Below are positions 1-8,559 of a stretch of 64,000 nucleotides of DNA, piece by piece (within the stretch, counting starts at the first letter, position 1; the number at the start of each line of letters is the position of its first letter). A model generated the notes under the pieces. It made no database searches and was not told where the DNA came from. It saw only the letters and a program-made list of their open reading frames with translations. A program made the position numbers and the translations under genes. The DNA lies in the NCBI RefSeq assembly GCF_003610805.1, contig NZ_RAPF01000001.1:248001-312000 (forward strand). Reading direction: 5' to 3'. The DNA is from Altericroceibacterium spongiae. Its GTDB lineage: Bacteria; Pseudomonadota; Alphaproteobacteria; Sphingomonadales; Sphingomonadaceae.

Positions 1-1184
1 ACACCGCCAACGATCCACTGAAGCGGACCATTCCCGTTGGAGGACAGATTGAATTCCTGCGTCCAGCTCTTGGTGTTGCTTTCCCATGTCGAAACATGGT
101 CGTAGCGTGTGCCGCCATAAAGCAGCGGGTTGAACGTCAGATCATAGAAAAGATCGGCTGTCAGTCCGTCGGCATCCCATGCCTGATCGGAATAGAGCTT
201 CTGATAGCTGGTGATCGATTTCGCTGTGGCAAAGCCCAGATCGAGAGCCACTGTGCCATAGTAAAGGTCTGTATCTACTGTAGCATGGGCGGGAAAATCC
301 TGCGTCAGTTCACGAGCATCGTCATTGGGATCGAGAATGTTCTTCTGCGCCGGGCCATGCGTATCGCTATCATATTGCGTTGCGTTGAGCATGATAGAAA
401 GCGTATCGGTGGGCTCCCATTGCGCAGCGACGCGCCATGCTGTGTTGTCTTCATCATCCAGCTCGTAATCGCCGTCATTGTCGCCCACCACATCGGTGGC
501 CTTGGCAAACCCGTCATGCGAAGCATGCTGAACATAGCCGCGAACGGCAAGCGTATCGCCTATGGGCACATTGAGTCCGACATTGCCCTGAATGAGCCCG
601 TAATTGCCGAAACCGATATCTCCCTTTGCTTCGGTCTCGCCGATCTTGGGCTTGTTAGTCACGACATTGATTGTTCCACCTGTGGAACCCTGGCCGAACA
701 TCGTTCCTTGCGGGCCGCGGAGCACTTCGACCTGACCGACATCGATGAAGGCTGCACTCGCTGCAATGGAGTTGAAAATATAAACGCCGTCGACGTGATA
801 GGAGACGCCCGGCTGCGTGTTGGTGTTTTCCGGCGTTTCCGATCCGATACCGCGAATAGAAATAATGCGTTCACCGCCACCACTTTTGGCAACGACCAGG
901 CCGGGTACCACGCCATTGAGGCCTGTAATGTCCTGAATGTTACCTTGTTCGAGCGTGTCCGCGTTGAGCGCTGATACGGCGAGCGGTGCGTCCTGCAAAG
1001 TGACGTCGCGTCTTTCGGCTGTCACCACGATCGTACCGATCTGTCCCTGATCGGCGGCTGTGGCTGCTGCCGACACAGGTGCGGGGGCAGCAGCCGCTGT
1101 TTCCGCGAAAGCTGTTCCCGGAATGAGCGCGAATAGAGAAATCCCCGAGGTTAGGAGCGCTTTTCTGCAAAAATCATTGGTCAT
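1..1184 (-). CDS. TonB-dependent receptor, C-terminus outside window
   Basis: Outer-membrane receptor that would import a ligand using TonB energy. 394 residues are visible. The reading frame starts with a signal peptide of about 27 residues ending TAFA, followed by an Ala/Pro-rich stretch and a TonB box (IVVTAERR, residues 52-59) and then plug-domain sequence with many aromatic and Asp/Asn residues typical of the early barrel. The ATG was chosen because it begins the signal peptide and is preceded by a G-rich GGGGGATC element. The gene diverges from a TauD/TfdA-type dioxygenase and lies at the edge of a catabolic region, so the ligand may be the substrate of that region; this is inference. 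The gene runs off the left edge of the window. Confidence 0.9.
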   Translation of the reverse strand, partial: MTNDFCRKALLTSGISLFALIPGTAFAETAAAAPAPVSAAATAADQGQIGTIVVTAERRDVTLQDAPLAVSALNADTLEQGNIQDITGLNGVVPGLVVAKSGGGERIISIRGIGSETPENTNTQPGVSYHVDGVYIFNSIAASAAFIDVGQVEVLRGPQGTMFGQGSTGGTINVVTNKPKIGETEAKGDIGFGNYGLIQGNVGLNVPIGDTLAVRGYVQHASHDGFAKATDVVGDNDGDYELDDEDNTAWRVAAQWEPTDTLSIMLNATQYDSDTHGPAQKNILDPNDDARELTQDFPAHATVDTDLYYGTVALDLGFATAKSITSYQKLYSDQAWDADGLTADLFYDLTFNPLLYGGTRYDHVSTWESNTKSWTQEFNLSSNGNGPLQWIVGG

Positions 1185-1495
1185 GGCTTGATCCCCCAAA
1201 ATTGGATACCATCCTCCCGTGCCGCATTCATATATGTACGGCTTGACGATCTCATTGAGCCATGTGTTCGCCATCCAGTCTTGAACCCCGGCGTAAAAGT
1301 AATTGACGAAAAGCTATCCTGCTTGATGATTTGTTCAGGGGTGCAGCAGATAGTGCGTCGCCAAGAAACTTGTCCTGCACAGAGCAACAAGACCTTGCTG
1401 CATTTTTCGGGTATCTGCGGTGGAAGATCAGGGTGCGATCGGGCATAGCGACATGCCATGGCACCATATGCACTTCATATATAGAGGAACTGCGC
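1185..1495. promoter_or_regulatory. Divergent intergenic region between TonB receptor and dioxygenase
   Basis: A 311-base region without a convincing gene separates two divergent genes and must hold both promoters. It contains a perfect 10-base palindrome TGCCATGGCA at 1454-1463, 33 bases before the dioxygenase start, and AT-rich stretches around 1232-1240 and 1474-1483. The frame upstream of the dioxygenase is open, but the ribosome binding site just before 1496 and the loss of family similarity argue against an earlier start. Confidence 0.5.
1190..1200 (-). promoter_or_regulatory. G-rich start-site element TTGGGGGATC-like
   Basis: On the minus strand TTTTGGGGGATC sits five bases before the receptor ATG. 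Almost the same string (TTGGGGGACC) sits just before the lipoprotein gene near 36.4 kb and the second TonB receptor near 38.2 kb. It may act as a Shine-Dalgarno variant or as a target for post-transcriptional control. Confidence 0.45.
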
Positions 1496-2575
1496 ATGAC
1501 AGTGATGGAAACCCTGCCGGAAGTGACCACAGATGCGGCCTGGCGTGGTGATCAGCTTAGTAAATCGCAGGACTGGATCTACCAGCTATCCGACGCGCAA
1601 GTGACGGAACTTGAGAATCTTGGACACAAATTCATGGCGGATGACCCTGATCTGCGTTTCGTGCAGAAAGAGGATTATCCGCTGATTGAATGTGCCGGAG
1701 CCGTAAAGGAATGGGGCCATGACGTCGATTATGGCCGGGGTTTTGTCCTTGTTCGCGGCTTGCGCACAGAGTTGTATTCTGACGCACTATCCTCTGCGAT
1801 CTACTACATTCTCGGCCTTTATATGGGCGATCCTATCCGTCAAAACGAGATGGGGGATTTGCTGGATCATATTTACGCAACTTCGGACAAGACGATGGAC
1901 GATCCGACAGCCTTGTCGTCCAAGGTGCGTGACAAGCTGGTCTATCATTCGGACAGTTCGGATATCGTGGCGCTGATGTGTCTTCGTCCCGCTCGGGAGG
2001 GCGGATTATCCTGCCTCGTTTCAGGTGCAGAGATTTACAATGAAATTGTACGCCGCCGCCCCGATCTTGCGCCGCTATTGCTTGAGCCTTTCCACTGGGA
2101 CTGGCGCCGCCAGGACCATGAGGCACCAGCCAATACTTATACTTCGCCGATCGTCAGCATGGAGGAGGGGGTTTTCTCCATGTATGCCGGTTCGCTCTAT
2201 ATCCTGACTGCACAGGAATACCCCGAAGCACCAAAACTGACTCCCGAACAGGTCGAGGTGCTCGAACTGTTCGACACGATTACCTATGAAGAAGGTATGG
2301 CCATTGCCATGGACTTCCGGCCTGGCGACATTCAATGGCTGTCGAATTATGCTGCGCTTCACAGTCGTACCGCTTTCGAGGATTTTCCAGAGCCGCAACG
2401 CAAGCGGCATTTGTTGCGGCTTTGGCTGCATCGTGATTCTGATCGTCCGGTAGTGGAAGGCTTCGGTAAAAATGGGGTGGTGCAACACCGTGAAGCACCG
2501 CGCGATGGCGGGGATGAACATAAGGACGCGCATTTTCACATTCGGGAAATCGCTGTTCCTCGTCTGATATCCTGA
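1496..2575 (+). CDS. TauD/TfdA-type Fe(II)/2-oxoglutarate-dependent dioxygenase
   Basis: A 359-residue cytoplasmic non-heme iron dioxygenase expected to hydroxylate a small substrate with 2-oxoglutarate as co-substrate. The facial triad is visible as H151-S-D153 and distal H289, with R308 as candidate 2-oxoglutarate anchor. Start ATG is preceded by GAGGA at a spacing of about seven bases; an in-frame extension of 55 codons upstream has no family-like sequence. The protein is more distant from classical TauD than the second family member of this region. It diverges from a TonB receptor and ends at a strong terminator. Substrate is unknown; the context suggests catabolism rather than biosynthesis. 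Confidence 0.82.
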   Translation: MTVMETLPEVTTDAAWRGDQLSKSQDWIYQLSDAQVTELENLGHKFMADDPDLRFVQKEDYPLIECAGAVKEWGHDVDYGRGFVLVRGLRTELYSDALSSAIYYILGLYMGDPIRQNEMGDLLDHIYATSDKTMDDPTALSSKVRDKLVYHSDSSDIVALMCLRPAREGGLSCLVSGAEIYNEIVRRRPDLAPLLLEPFHWDWRRQDHEAPANTYTSPIVSMEEGVFSMYAGSLYILTAQEYPEAPKLTPEQVEVLELFDTITYEEGMAIAMDFRPGDIQWLSNYAALHSRTAFEDFPEPQRKRHLLRLWLHRDSDRPVVEGFGKNGVVQHREAPRDGGDEHKDAHFHIREIAVPRLIS

Positions 2576-2599
2576 TCTCTAATCCGTCTAGTGCCATTA

Positions 2600-2640
2600 A
2601 AAAAAAGGGCGGTGTCCTCTTACAGGAGCCGCCCTTTTTA
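2600..2640. terminator. Bidirectional rho-independent terminator
   Basis: The stem GGGCGG/CCGCCC with an inner TCCT/AGGA extension is flanked by an A-run on the left and a T-run on the right. It can end both the rightward dioxygenase gene and the leftward nitroreductase gene that converge here. Confidence 0.85.
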
Positions 2641-2659
2641 CAGAAGGAGCTTAAAACTC

Positions 2660-3256
2660 TTAGGCTGAAAGTGGCCCGTGATGAGCAATTTCAGTGAGTG
2701 GTTTGCGATCGCTGGGAAGCTCCCTTTCTCGTAAACCGTCGGGCAAAGTAGCAGCATCGCCCATTTTTCCAACGGCAATGGCTGCTTCGACCTTATAACC
2801 TTCTGATATATTAAGAACATTAGCCGCTTTGACGGTGTCAAAACCAGTCATTCCGTGGACATGTAGCCCGTCAAAAGTCGCTTGTAATGCCAGTTGCCCC
2901 CAGGCAGCACCAGCATCGAAGGAATGGCTAAGCGATTCCGTTTTAGGAGTGCCGTTGGCTTCGCGCATATACATATCGGAAATGACGAAAATCAGAGCCG
3001 ATGCTGATGATGCCCAGCTCTGGTTGAATGGGATAAGAATGTCGAGAAAGGCGTCCCAATTTTCGTCCCCACGCAACGCATAGCAGAACTGCCAGGGCTG
3101 GACATTGTAGGCTGAGGGTGCCCATCGCGCAGCTTCGATCAAACGCAGGACAGCAGTTTCCTCAATCGGCTGCTCGTCAAAAGCGCGGGGAGACCAGCGT
3201 GCGGTGAAGACCGGATTGATAGCATGCGTCGCGACGCGAGGCGATTGATTGCTCAC
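2660..3256 (-). CDS. Nitroreductase family protein
   Basis: A 198-residue flavoprotein of the FMN-dependent nitroreductase fold. The N-terminal RWSPRAFD and the SAYNVQPWQF segment match the FMN-binding arginine and N-x-QPW region of the family. These enzymes reduce nitro groups, quinones or flavins with NAD(P)H. The start is GTG, chosen for the strong AAGGAGGA five bases ahead; an overlapping ATG is followed at once by a stop. It stands alone between the terminator and the SDR gene. A role as flavin reducer for the nearby RutA-like monooxygenase is possible but untested. Confidence 0.85.
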   Translation of the reverse strand: MSNQSPRVATHAINPVFTARWSPRAFDEQPIEETAVLRLIEAARWAPSAYNVQPWQFCYALRGDENWDAFLDILIPFNQSWASSASALIFVISDMYMREANGTPKTESLSHSFDAGAAWGQLALQATFDGLHVHGMTGFDTVKAANVLNISEGYKVEAAIAVGKMGDAATLPDGLRERELPSDRKPLTEIAHHGPLSA

Positions 3257-3408
3257 ATTTCCTCCTTGATGAGTGATTTTTCCAGCACGGCGCTGATCTA
3301 AGTATTTTGTCTGATATCAAGCAAAGGCTGTCATTTCTTTCACGATAGTTATGCTCCTAAATCATGCCAACTGGCTTTGTGAATGGCACGGTTTGGGGCT
3401 TATGCGCT

Positions 3409-4245
3409 CTATTCTTTCGGGAAGGCTGTTGAGAGGGACCACTCTCTCCATTTGTCCATTTCCTCCTCAACCAGATCGAGATGTTCACGCGTATGAAGAA
3501 GAGCATCTTCTCCAAGGAACAGATGCTTTGGTGGATCGGGCAGGGCAACGGCGTTCAGAATTGCCTGTGCAGCTCGTTTCGGATCGCCACGCTCCTTGCC
3601 GCCTGCTTGTGTGAGAATATCGCGATTCTGGCGAACAGGGCTGTTTTCATAATCTTCAATCGGATTATTGGCTTCTGCCAGAGCTGAACCGGCAAAACCT
3701 GTACGAAAGCCTCCGGGCGCGACATTGGTAACAGTAATGCCGAAAGATTCGACTTCCTGCGCCAGAGTCTGCCCGATACATTCCATTGCATATTTGCTAG
3801 CGCCATAGATGCCTGTGCCTCCCCAAGGGGCAAAACCGCTCATGCTGGTGATATTCACAATATGTCCTGCGCGGCGTTGGCGCATTTGCGGTAGTATGGC
3901 CTGTATCATTGCGATTGGCCCCATCAGATTAACTTCGAAAAGATGGCGGATCTGATCAAGTGGTGTTTCCTCTATCGCGCCTGTCAGCCCGAAACCGGCA
4001 TTATTGACCAGAATATCGATCTCTCCGATTTCAGGCAGAGCATCCATAACGGTCGATCTGGCAATTTCGGGCATCGATAAATCCAGAAGAACTCCTCGTG
4101 CCCGGTCGGGAGCCTGCTTTTCGAAAGCTTCCTTGTCTGCAATCTTGCGCATTGTTCCTGTAACAGTGTCACCACGTGCTAGCGCTGCTTGCGACAGAGC
4201 TTCACCAAGCCCACTGCTTACGCCTGTCATGAACCAGTTGGTCAT
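3409..4245 (-). CDS. Short-chain dehydrogenase/reductase
   Basis: A 278-residue classical SDR that would oxidise or reduce an alcohol/carbonyl using NAD(P)(H). It shows the dinucleotide-binding TGVSSGLG (residues 7-14), the NNAG structural motif (81-84), and catalytic S134, Y147 and K151. The start was placed at the ATG just before the nucleotide-binding strand; the 36-codon upstream extension is not family-like. It diverges from the ribokinase gene with only about 165 bases between the two starts, so the promoters probably overlap. Substrate unknown. Confidence 0.87.
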   Translation of the reverse strand: MTNWFMTGVSSGLGEALSQAALARGDTVTGTMRKIADKEAFEKQAPDRARGVLLDLSMPEIARSTVMDALPEIGEIDILVNNAGFGLTGAIEETPLDQIRHLFEVNLMGPIAMIQAILPQMRQRRAGHIVNITSMSGFAPWGGTGIYGASKYAMECIGQTLAQEVESFGITVTNVAPGGFRTGFAGSALAEANNPIEDYENSPVRQNRDILTQAGGKERGDPKRAAQAILNAVALPDPPKHLFLGEDALLHTREHLDLVEEEMDKWREWSLSTAFPKE

Positions 4246-4412
4246 TTGAAATCCCCGTTCCAATGTATCGGGACAGTACGGCTTCTCCGATGCGGCGCTC
4301 TTTGCAAGTGTTCCAGCAAAACTTGGCCAGGGGCGCACAAGAAGGGTCTGCACTTGCCCGTTTCTGTAAAGCCATGCTTGATCGCGGAGGATTGTCGACA
4401 GGTGGAGTATAC

Positions 4413-5333
4413 ATGGCAGTTGAGTTACTCGGATCGATCAATGTGGATATCGTTACGGCCCTGAAGCATTTGCCGCGACCGGGTGAAACGGTTCTGGCGC
4501 GCAAAACCGAGAAACTTCCCGGTGGGAAGGGCGCTAACCAAGCTGTTGCGGCAAGCCGTTTCGGTGCCGATACCTATATGATCGGGGCAATTGGCGATGA
4601 CGGGGACGGTGAGTGGATGGAATCCATACTGGCAGAGAACGGAGTCCACTTTCTGCCGGTATCGCTCAATGGCCAAGTGCCAACAGGAATGGCTTATATT
4701 GCTGTTGATGAAAAAGGTGAAAATCAGATCATAGTGGCACCGGGTGCCAACACCGCGATTGCGTCTGAAAACATTGGGCCAGCAATACCCGGTACGCGAG
4801 TTTTTCTCGCTCAACTTGAAGTGCCGCTCGATGCCATCGCGGCTTTTTTCCAGCCTGACCGTGTGGGGCATGGCCTGCGTGTGCTGAATGGCGCTCCTGC
4901 TGTACCCGAAGCCCGAGTATTGTTTCCGGACACCGACGTGCTGATCCTCAACCAGACTGAACTGGCTGCATATTGCGAATTGTCGGAGGTTTCCGGCGTT
5001 GAAGATGCGCTGGCTGCGCGGCAACTTATTACAAGGGAAGATCAATGTGTGGTGGTCACGCTGGGGGCCGGGGGAAGTTGTGTCATTCGGCGCAATTCTC
5101 ATTACCATGCTCCGGCTATGAAAGTTGTTCCGGTCGATACAATCGGAGCGGGTGACTGTTTCGTTGGAGCTTTGGCTGCTCTCTTGGATGAAGGTTCGCG
5201 GATAGAGGATGCGCTGCCGCTGGCCAATGCAGCCGCAGCGCAGGCTACGCAGGTTTCTGGCGGTGTTCCCGCTATGCCAGTCCGCGCTGCCGTGGATGCC
5301 GTTATGGCCAAGCTTCTAGGTGAACCAACATAA
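4413..5333 (+). CDS. rbsK: Ribokinase-like PfkB family sugar kinase
   Basis: A 306-residue cytoplasmic kinase with the two PfkB signatures: GGKGANQAVAASRFGA around residues 37-52 and DTIGAGD at 242-248, with D248 as the catalytic base. The N-terminal GSINVD segment matches ribokinase. It would phosphorylate ribose or a related sugar. Start ATG follows GGTGGAG. It is the first gene of the rightward run and precedes RutA-like and RutB-like genes, which suggests handling of the sugar of a nucleoside, though no nucleoside hydrolase is seen here. Other PfkB specificities cannot be excluded. Confidence 0.78.
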   Translation: MAVELLGSINVDIVTALKHLPRPGETVLARKTEKLPGGKGANQAVAASRFGADTYMIGAIGDDGDGEWMESILAENGVHFLPVSLNGQVPTGMAYIAVDEKGENQIIVAPGANTAIASENIGPAIPGTRVFLAQLEVPLDAIAAFFQPDRVGHGLRVLNGAPAVPEARVLFPDTDVLILNQTELAAYCELSEVSGVEDALAARQLITREDQCVVVTLGAGGSCVIRRNSHYHAPAMKVVPVDTIGAGDCFVGALAALLDEGSRIEDALPLANAAAAQATQVSGGVPAMPVRAAVDAVMAKLLGEPT

Positions 5334-5414
5334 CATGCGCCTGCCATCAAGAATGAAGGCAGGATGAGAATACCTTAGCTTCAAATATGGAATCCTGAAC
5401 AGGAGCTTCTTTCA

Positions 5415-6539
5415 ATGACCCAATATTCACCGACGCCTTATGGAATCCCTTCGGACCATGGCGGTAAGGACTTCGGTGTCTTTATGCCGATTGCCAATGG
5501 CGGCTGGATTTTGTCGGAAAACAAGCCGGAAATTGACGGATCTTATGCCTATAATCGGCAAGCCGCCATTCTCGCTGAAGAAGCAGGCATGGATTTCATC
5601 ATGGCGATGGCCAAATATCGCGGTTACGGCGGCAAGACCCATCAATGGGATTCGACGATCGATTCCGTTGTTGCCATGGCAGGCCTTGCTGAAGCGACCA
5701 GCAAGGTAAAAGTCTGGGCTACAATCCATACTATTCTGCAGAATCCTGCAGTCGCGGCGAAGATGATTGCCACACTTGATCAGATTAGCGAAGGCCGAGC
5801 CGGTCTTAATTGCGTGACTGGCTCCTATAAGGGTGAATTCTCGCAGATGGGAGCCTGGCCCGAAGATGTCGATCATGACCAGCGTTATGATCTGGCTTAT
5901 GAATGGATCCGCGCGATTAAGGCTCTTTGGACCGAAGATTCGGTAACACAGAACGGCAAATATTTTCAGCTCGAAGATTGTCAGTCCTGGCCCAAGCCCA
6001 AGAAAAAACCGTTTACGGTTTGTGCGGGTACGTCAGCAAAGGGAATGCGCTTCTCGTCAGAAGAAATGGATGCGATATTCCTTTCCGGGGGAGATCCTGA
6101 AAAGCTGGCTAAGGCTAGCGCAGCAGCAAAGGCAGATGCGGCCGAACTCAACCGGTATATCCGCACCTATTCGATGATGACCATTGTTTTTGGCGATACG
6201 GATGCGGAAGCCGAAGCGACGGCGCAGCATTTCCGCGAAGGTTTCGATGAAGAAGCATTGCACGGAATGATGAGGGCTTACGGCTTTCTCGACAGCGAAA
6301 TCGGTAAAGAGAACGATTTTACCAAAAAAGCGCGTTCAAGTTTCATGGCACCGCATATCACCGGTACGCCCGGAACAATTGTTCAGAAATTGACTGAACT
6401 GTTTGCCACGGCAGATACAGATGGGCTGATGTTGATCTTCCCCGATTACATCAAATCGCTGCCGATATTCGGCAATGAAGTTCTGCCTGCCTTGCGCGAA
6501 GCCTTTCCGGCCAAGACAGTGGCCGGCGCCAATGCCTGA
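5415..6539 (+). CDS. RutA-like flavin-dependent monooxygenase (luciferase-like)
   Basis: A 374-residue bacterial luciferase-family enzyme. Similarity to RutA, the pyrimidine oxygenase that opens the uracil ring, is visible in the N-terminal FGVFMPIANGGW, in RGYGGKTHQWD, in the GLNCVTG segment, and in the CAGTSAKGM segment. RutA needs reduced FMN from a reductase such as RutF, which is absent here. AGGAGC precedes the ATG. The last eight bases overlap the next gene, the usual sign of translational coupling. The substrate may be uracil or another cyclic amide or heterocycle; the absence of rutC, rutD, rutF and rutG argues against the standard pathway. Confidence 0.82.
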   Translation: MTQYSPTPYGIPSDHGGKDFGVFMPIANGGWILSENKPEIDGSYAYNRQAAILAEEAGMDFIMAMAKYRGYGGKTHQWDSTIDSVVAMAGLAEATSKVKVWATIHTILQNPAVAAKMIATLDQISEGRAGLNCVTGSYKGEFSQMGAWPEDVDHDQRYDLAYEWIRAIKALWTEDSVTQNGKYFQLEDCQSWPKPKKKPFTVCAGTSAKGMRFSSEEMDAIFLSGGDPEKLAKASAAAKADAAELNRYIRTYSMMTIVFGDTDAEAEATAQHFREGFDEEALHGMMRAYGFLDSEIGKENDFTKKARSSFMAPHITGTPGTIVQKLTELFATADTDGLMLIFPDYIKSLPIFGNEVLPALREAFPAKTVAGANA

Positions 6540-7188
6540 GACAGTGTGCGACCTGCCTCATGTCGACACTGCTGTTTTGCCGGAGATGCTCGATCCGGCA
6601 CGCACAGCCTTGCTGGTGATCGATATTCAGACCGACTTCGCCGCACCCGAAGGGCTGATCGGCGAAGCCGGTGTCGATCTGACTTCGGCGCATCACGCAA
6701 TCGATAAAATTGAAGAACTGATTCCGATTGCAAGAGGTGTCGGAGCAACCGTTGGTTTTGCGCGCGTTGTAACCTCAGCTGAGACAGATTCAGTGGCGCT
6801 CAAAACGCTGATGCAGCGTCGAGGGCGCTCTGGAGAAGAAGCGATTTGCCGGGCAGAGAATGGAGGAGCGGATTATTATCGTGTAGCCCCAGAACCGGGC
6901 GATATCGAAGTTTCAAAATTACTGTATAGCAGTTTTTCCGGGACTGATCTTGACGAGCAGTTGAAAGCGCGTGGTGTGGATACGCTGGTCATCACCGGTC
7001 TTACAACCGATTGCTGCGTGGATAGTACAGCTCGTGATGCGTTTCATCTGGGATATCATGTGTTCATCGTCAGTGATGCCTGTGACGCCTATGATCCGGA
7101 CTTGCACCATCATTCTCTGAATGTGCTGGAAAAGAACTGTGCTCTTCTGACCACGACTGATGCGGTTAAGGCCGCATGGCAGAAATGA
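6532..7188 (+). CDS. RutB-like isochorismatase-family amidohydrolase
   Basis: A 218-residue cysteine hydrolase of the isochorismatase-like superfamily. The catalytic triad is visible as D31 (in LLVIDIQTDF), K129 and C162 (in TDCCVDSTARDA). RutB of this family hydrolyses ureidoacrylate made by RutA; pairing with a RutA-like gene supports an analogous role on the ring-opened product. Its ATG lies inside the end of the upstream gene (8-base overlap ATGCCTGA), so it is probably translated by coupling. Nicotinamidase-like or other amidase activity remains possible. Confidence 0.8.
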   Translation: MPETVCDLPHVDTAVLPEMLDPARTALLVIDIQTDFAAPEGLIGEAGVDLTSAHHAIDKIEELIPIARGVGATVGFARVVTSAETDSVALKTLMQRRGRSGEEAICRAENGGADYYRVAPEPGDIEVSKLLYSSFSGTDLDEQLKARGVDTLVITGLTTDCCVDSTARDAFHLGYHVFIVSDACDAYDPDLHHHSLNVLEKNCALLTTTDAVKAAWQK

Positions 7189-8462
7189 TGGCCACCGGGA
7201 ACGTTTCAGCTCGTTTGGCTATAGCTGGGTCTCAGCGCGGCGTGCTTTTTGCTGCGATTACGGGTAACATGCTTTGTGCAACCGCCACCGTTCATTCGGT
7301 CTTCGGTACATTTCTTGTTCCGTTATCCGAAACTTTCAACTGGACACGGGCCAGTATTTCGGTGGTGCTGGCCATTATCGCGCTCTCTTCCGCTATCGTT
7401 TATCCGCTGGCGGGACGGTATGCTGATAAGCATGGTACACGCCGGATGATCCTGTTCGGCAATTTGCTTTTTGCCTTATCGGTGGCGGCTCTGGCTTTCA
7501 CGAATGGCAGCTTGCCGCTCTTTTACGCGACGTTTCTGGCTATTGGAATTTTTGGCGGACTTCCCAGCACTGCGATCTTCTCCAAACTCGTGGCCGAATG
7601 GTTTCGCGACAATCGCGGGACGGCATTGGGGATCAGCGCCGGGATCGGTAATGGTATCGGGGCGGTTTGTCTGCCGATCATCGCAGCCTTGTTGGTTGCG
7701 CATGCCGGGTGGCGCATTGGCTATCTTGGTATCGCGCTTATGATTGCCGGAATCGGGACACCGATTTATTTCCTGTTTCTTCATGACGCACCGGGTTTTG
7801 GTGAAAAAACGGAAGAGCAGGAAGGTGACGGAACTGATCCTGTCGGGGGACTGTCGATAGCTGAGGCTGCGCGTAAATCCAGCTTCTGGCTGATTATGCT
7901 GGCCATCGCGTCGGGGGGAGGGATTTCTACTGCCATTCTCAGTCATGTCGTGCCGATTGTTGGTGACCGGGGTTTTGGTCTGGCGACTGGTACGGCTGTG
8001 GTCAGTGTCTTCGCGCTGGTAGCCAGCCTGTGGCAGATTGTGACCGGTCGCTTGCTGGATCGTTCGAGCGGTCCGCGGATTGTCGTGCCCATGTATGCAT
8101 TGGCGATTCTTGGCTTATTTCTGCTTGAATATGGTGCTTCTTCACCTTTTCTGATTGCTGGTGGAATCTGTCTAGGCATCGCACTGGGGTGCCAGTTTGG
8201 CTCTTTGCCTTTTTTCATTGCCCGCTATTTCGGCTTGCGCCATTTCGGCGCCATTTTGGGGGTTATGTATTCTGCCGTTATTGCCGCGCAAGGAACAACT
8301 CCGGTGCTGCTCGATATGGCATTCGATCGCTATCAGACTTATCGCCCGGCTATTCTTATTGCCATGGTGGTGATTGCTGCTGGCAGTCTGCTTTTATTGT
8401 TGCTGCCATCCTATCGTAATCAAATCGGAAAAGGTGCGCCGGTTATGACTGTTTCGCACTGA
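7176..8462 (+). CDS. MFS transporter (OFA/monocarboxylate-like)
   Basis: A protein of up to 428 residues with about 12 hydrophobic segments and the loop-2 MFS motif seen as GRYADKHGTRRM. It is an inner-membrane carrier, probably importing the compound processed by the enzymes of this run. The first ATG overlaps the amidohydrolase end by 13 bases; two further in-frame ATGs at 7185 and 7188 make the true start uncertain by a few residues. The central cytoplasmic loop is acidic (EKTEEQEGDG). Confidence 0.83.
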   Translation: MAEMMATGNVSARLAIAGSQRGVLFAAITGNMLCATATVHSVFGTFLVPLSETFNWTRASISVVLAIIALSSAIVYPLAGRYADKHGTRRMILFGNLLFALSVAALAFTNGSLPLFYATFLAIGIFGGLPSTAIFSKLVAEWFRDNRGTALGISAGIGNGIGAVCLPIIAALLVAHAGWRIGYLGIALMIAGIGTPIYFLFLHDAPGFGEKTEEQEGDGTDPVGGLSIAEAARKSSFWLIMLAIASGGGISTAILSHVVPIVGDRGFGLATGTAVVSVFALVASLWQIVTGRLLDRSSGPRIVVPMYALAILGLFLLEYGASSPFLIAGGICLGIALGCQFGSLPFFIARYFGLRHFGAILGVMYSAVIAAQGTTPVLLDMAFDRYQTYRPAILIAMVVIAAGSLLLLLLPSYRNQIGKGAPVMTVSH

Positions 8463-8559
8463 GAACGTTGCCAAGGGGGAGGGCGTTAAGGATCAAGACT
8501 GAATTTTCCATCGCCTCCATCCTTCATGAAAGGTTGGTAACCAAAGAAAGACTCGACCC

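Noticed and set aside
96-974. 292-residue frame on the plus strand
   Set aside because: It is antisense to the TonB receptor, whose frame has signal peptide, TonB box and plug features. No family-like sequence in the plus frame.
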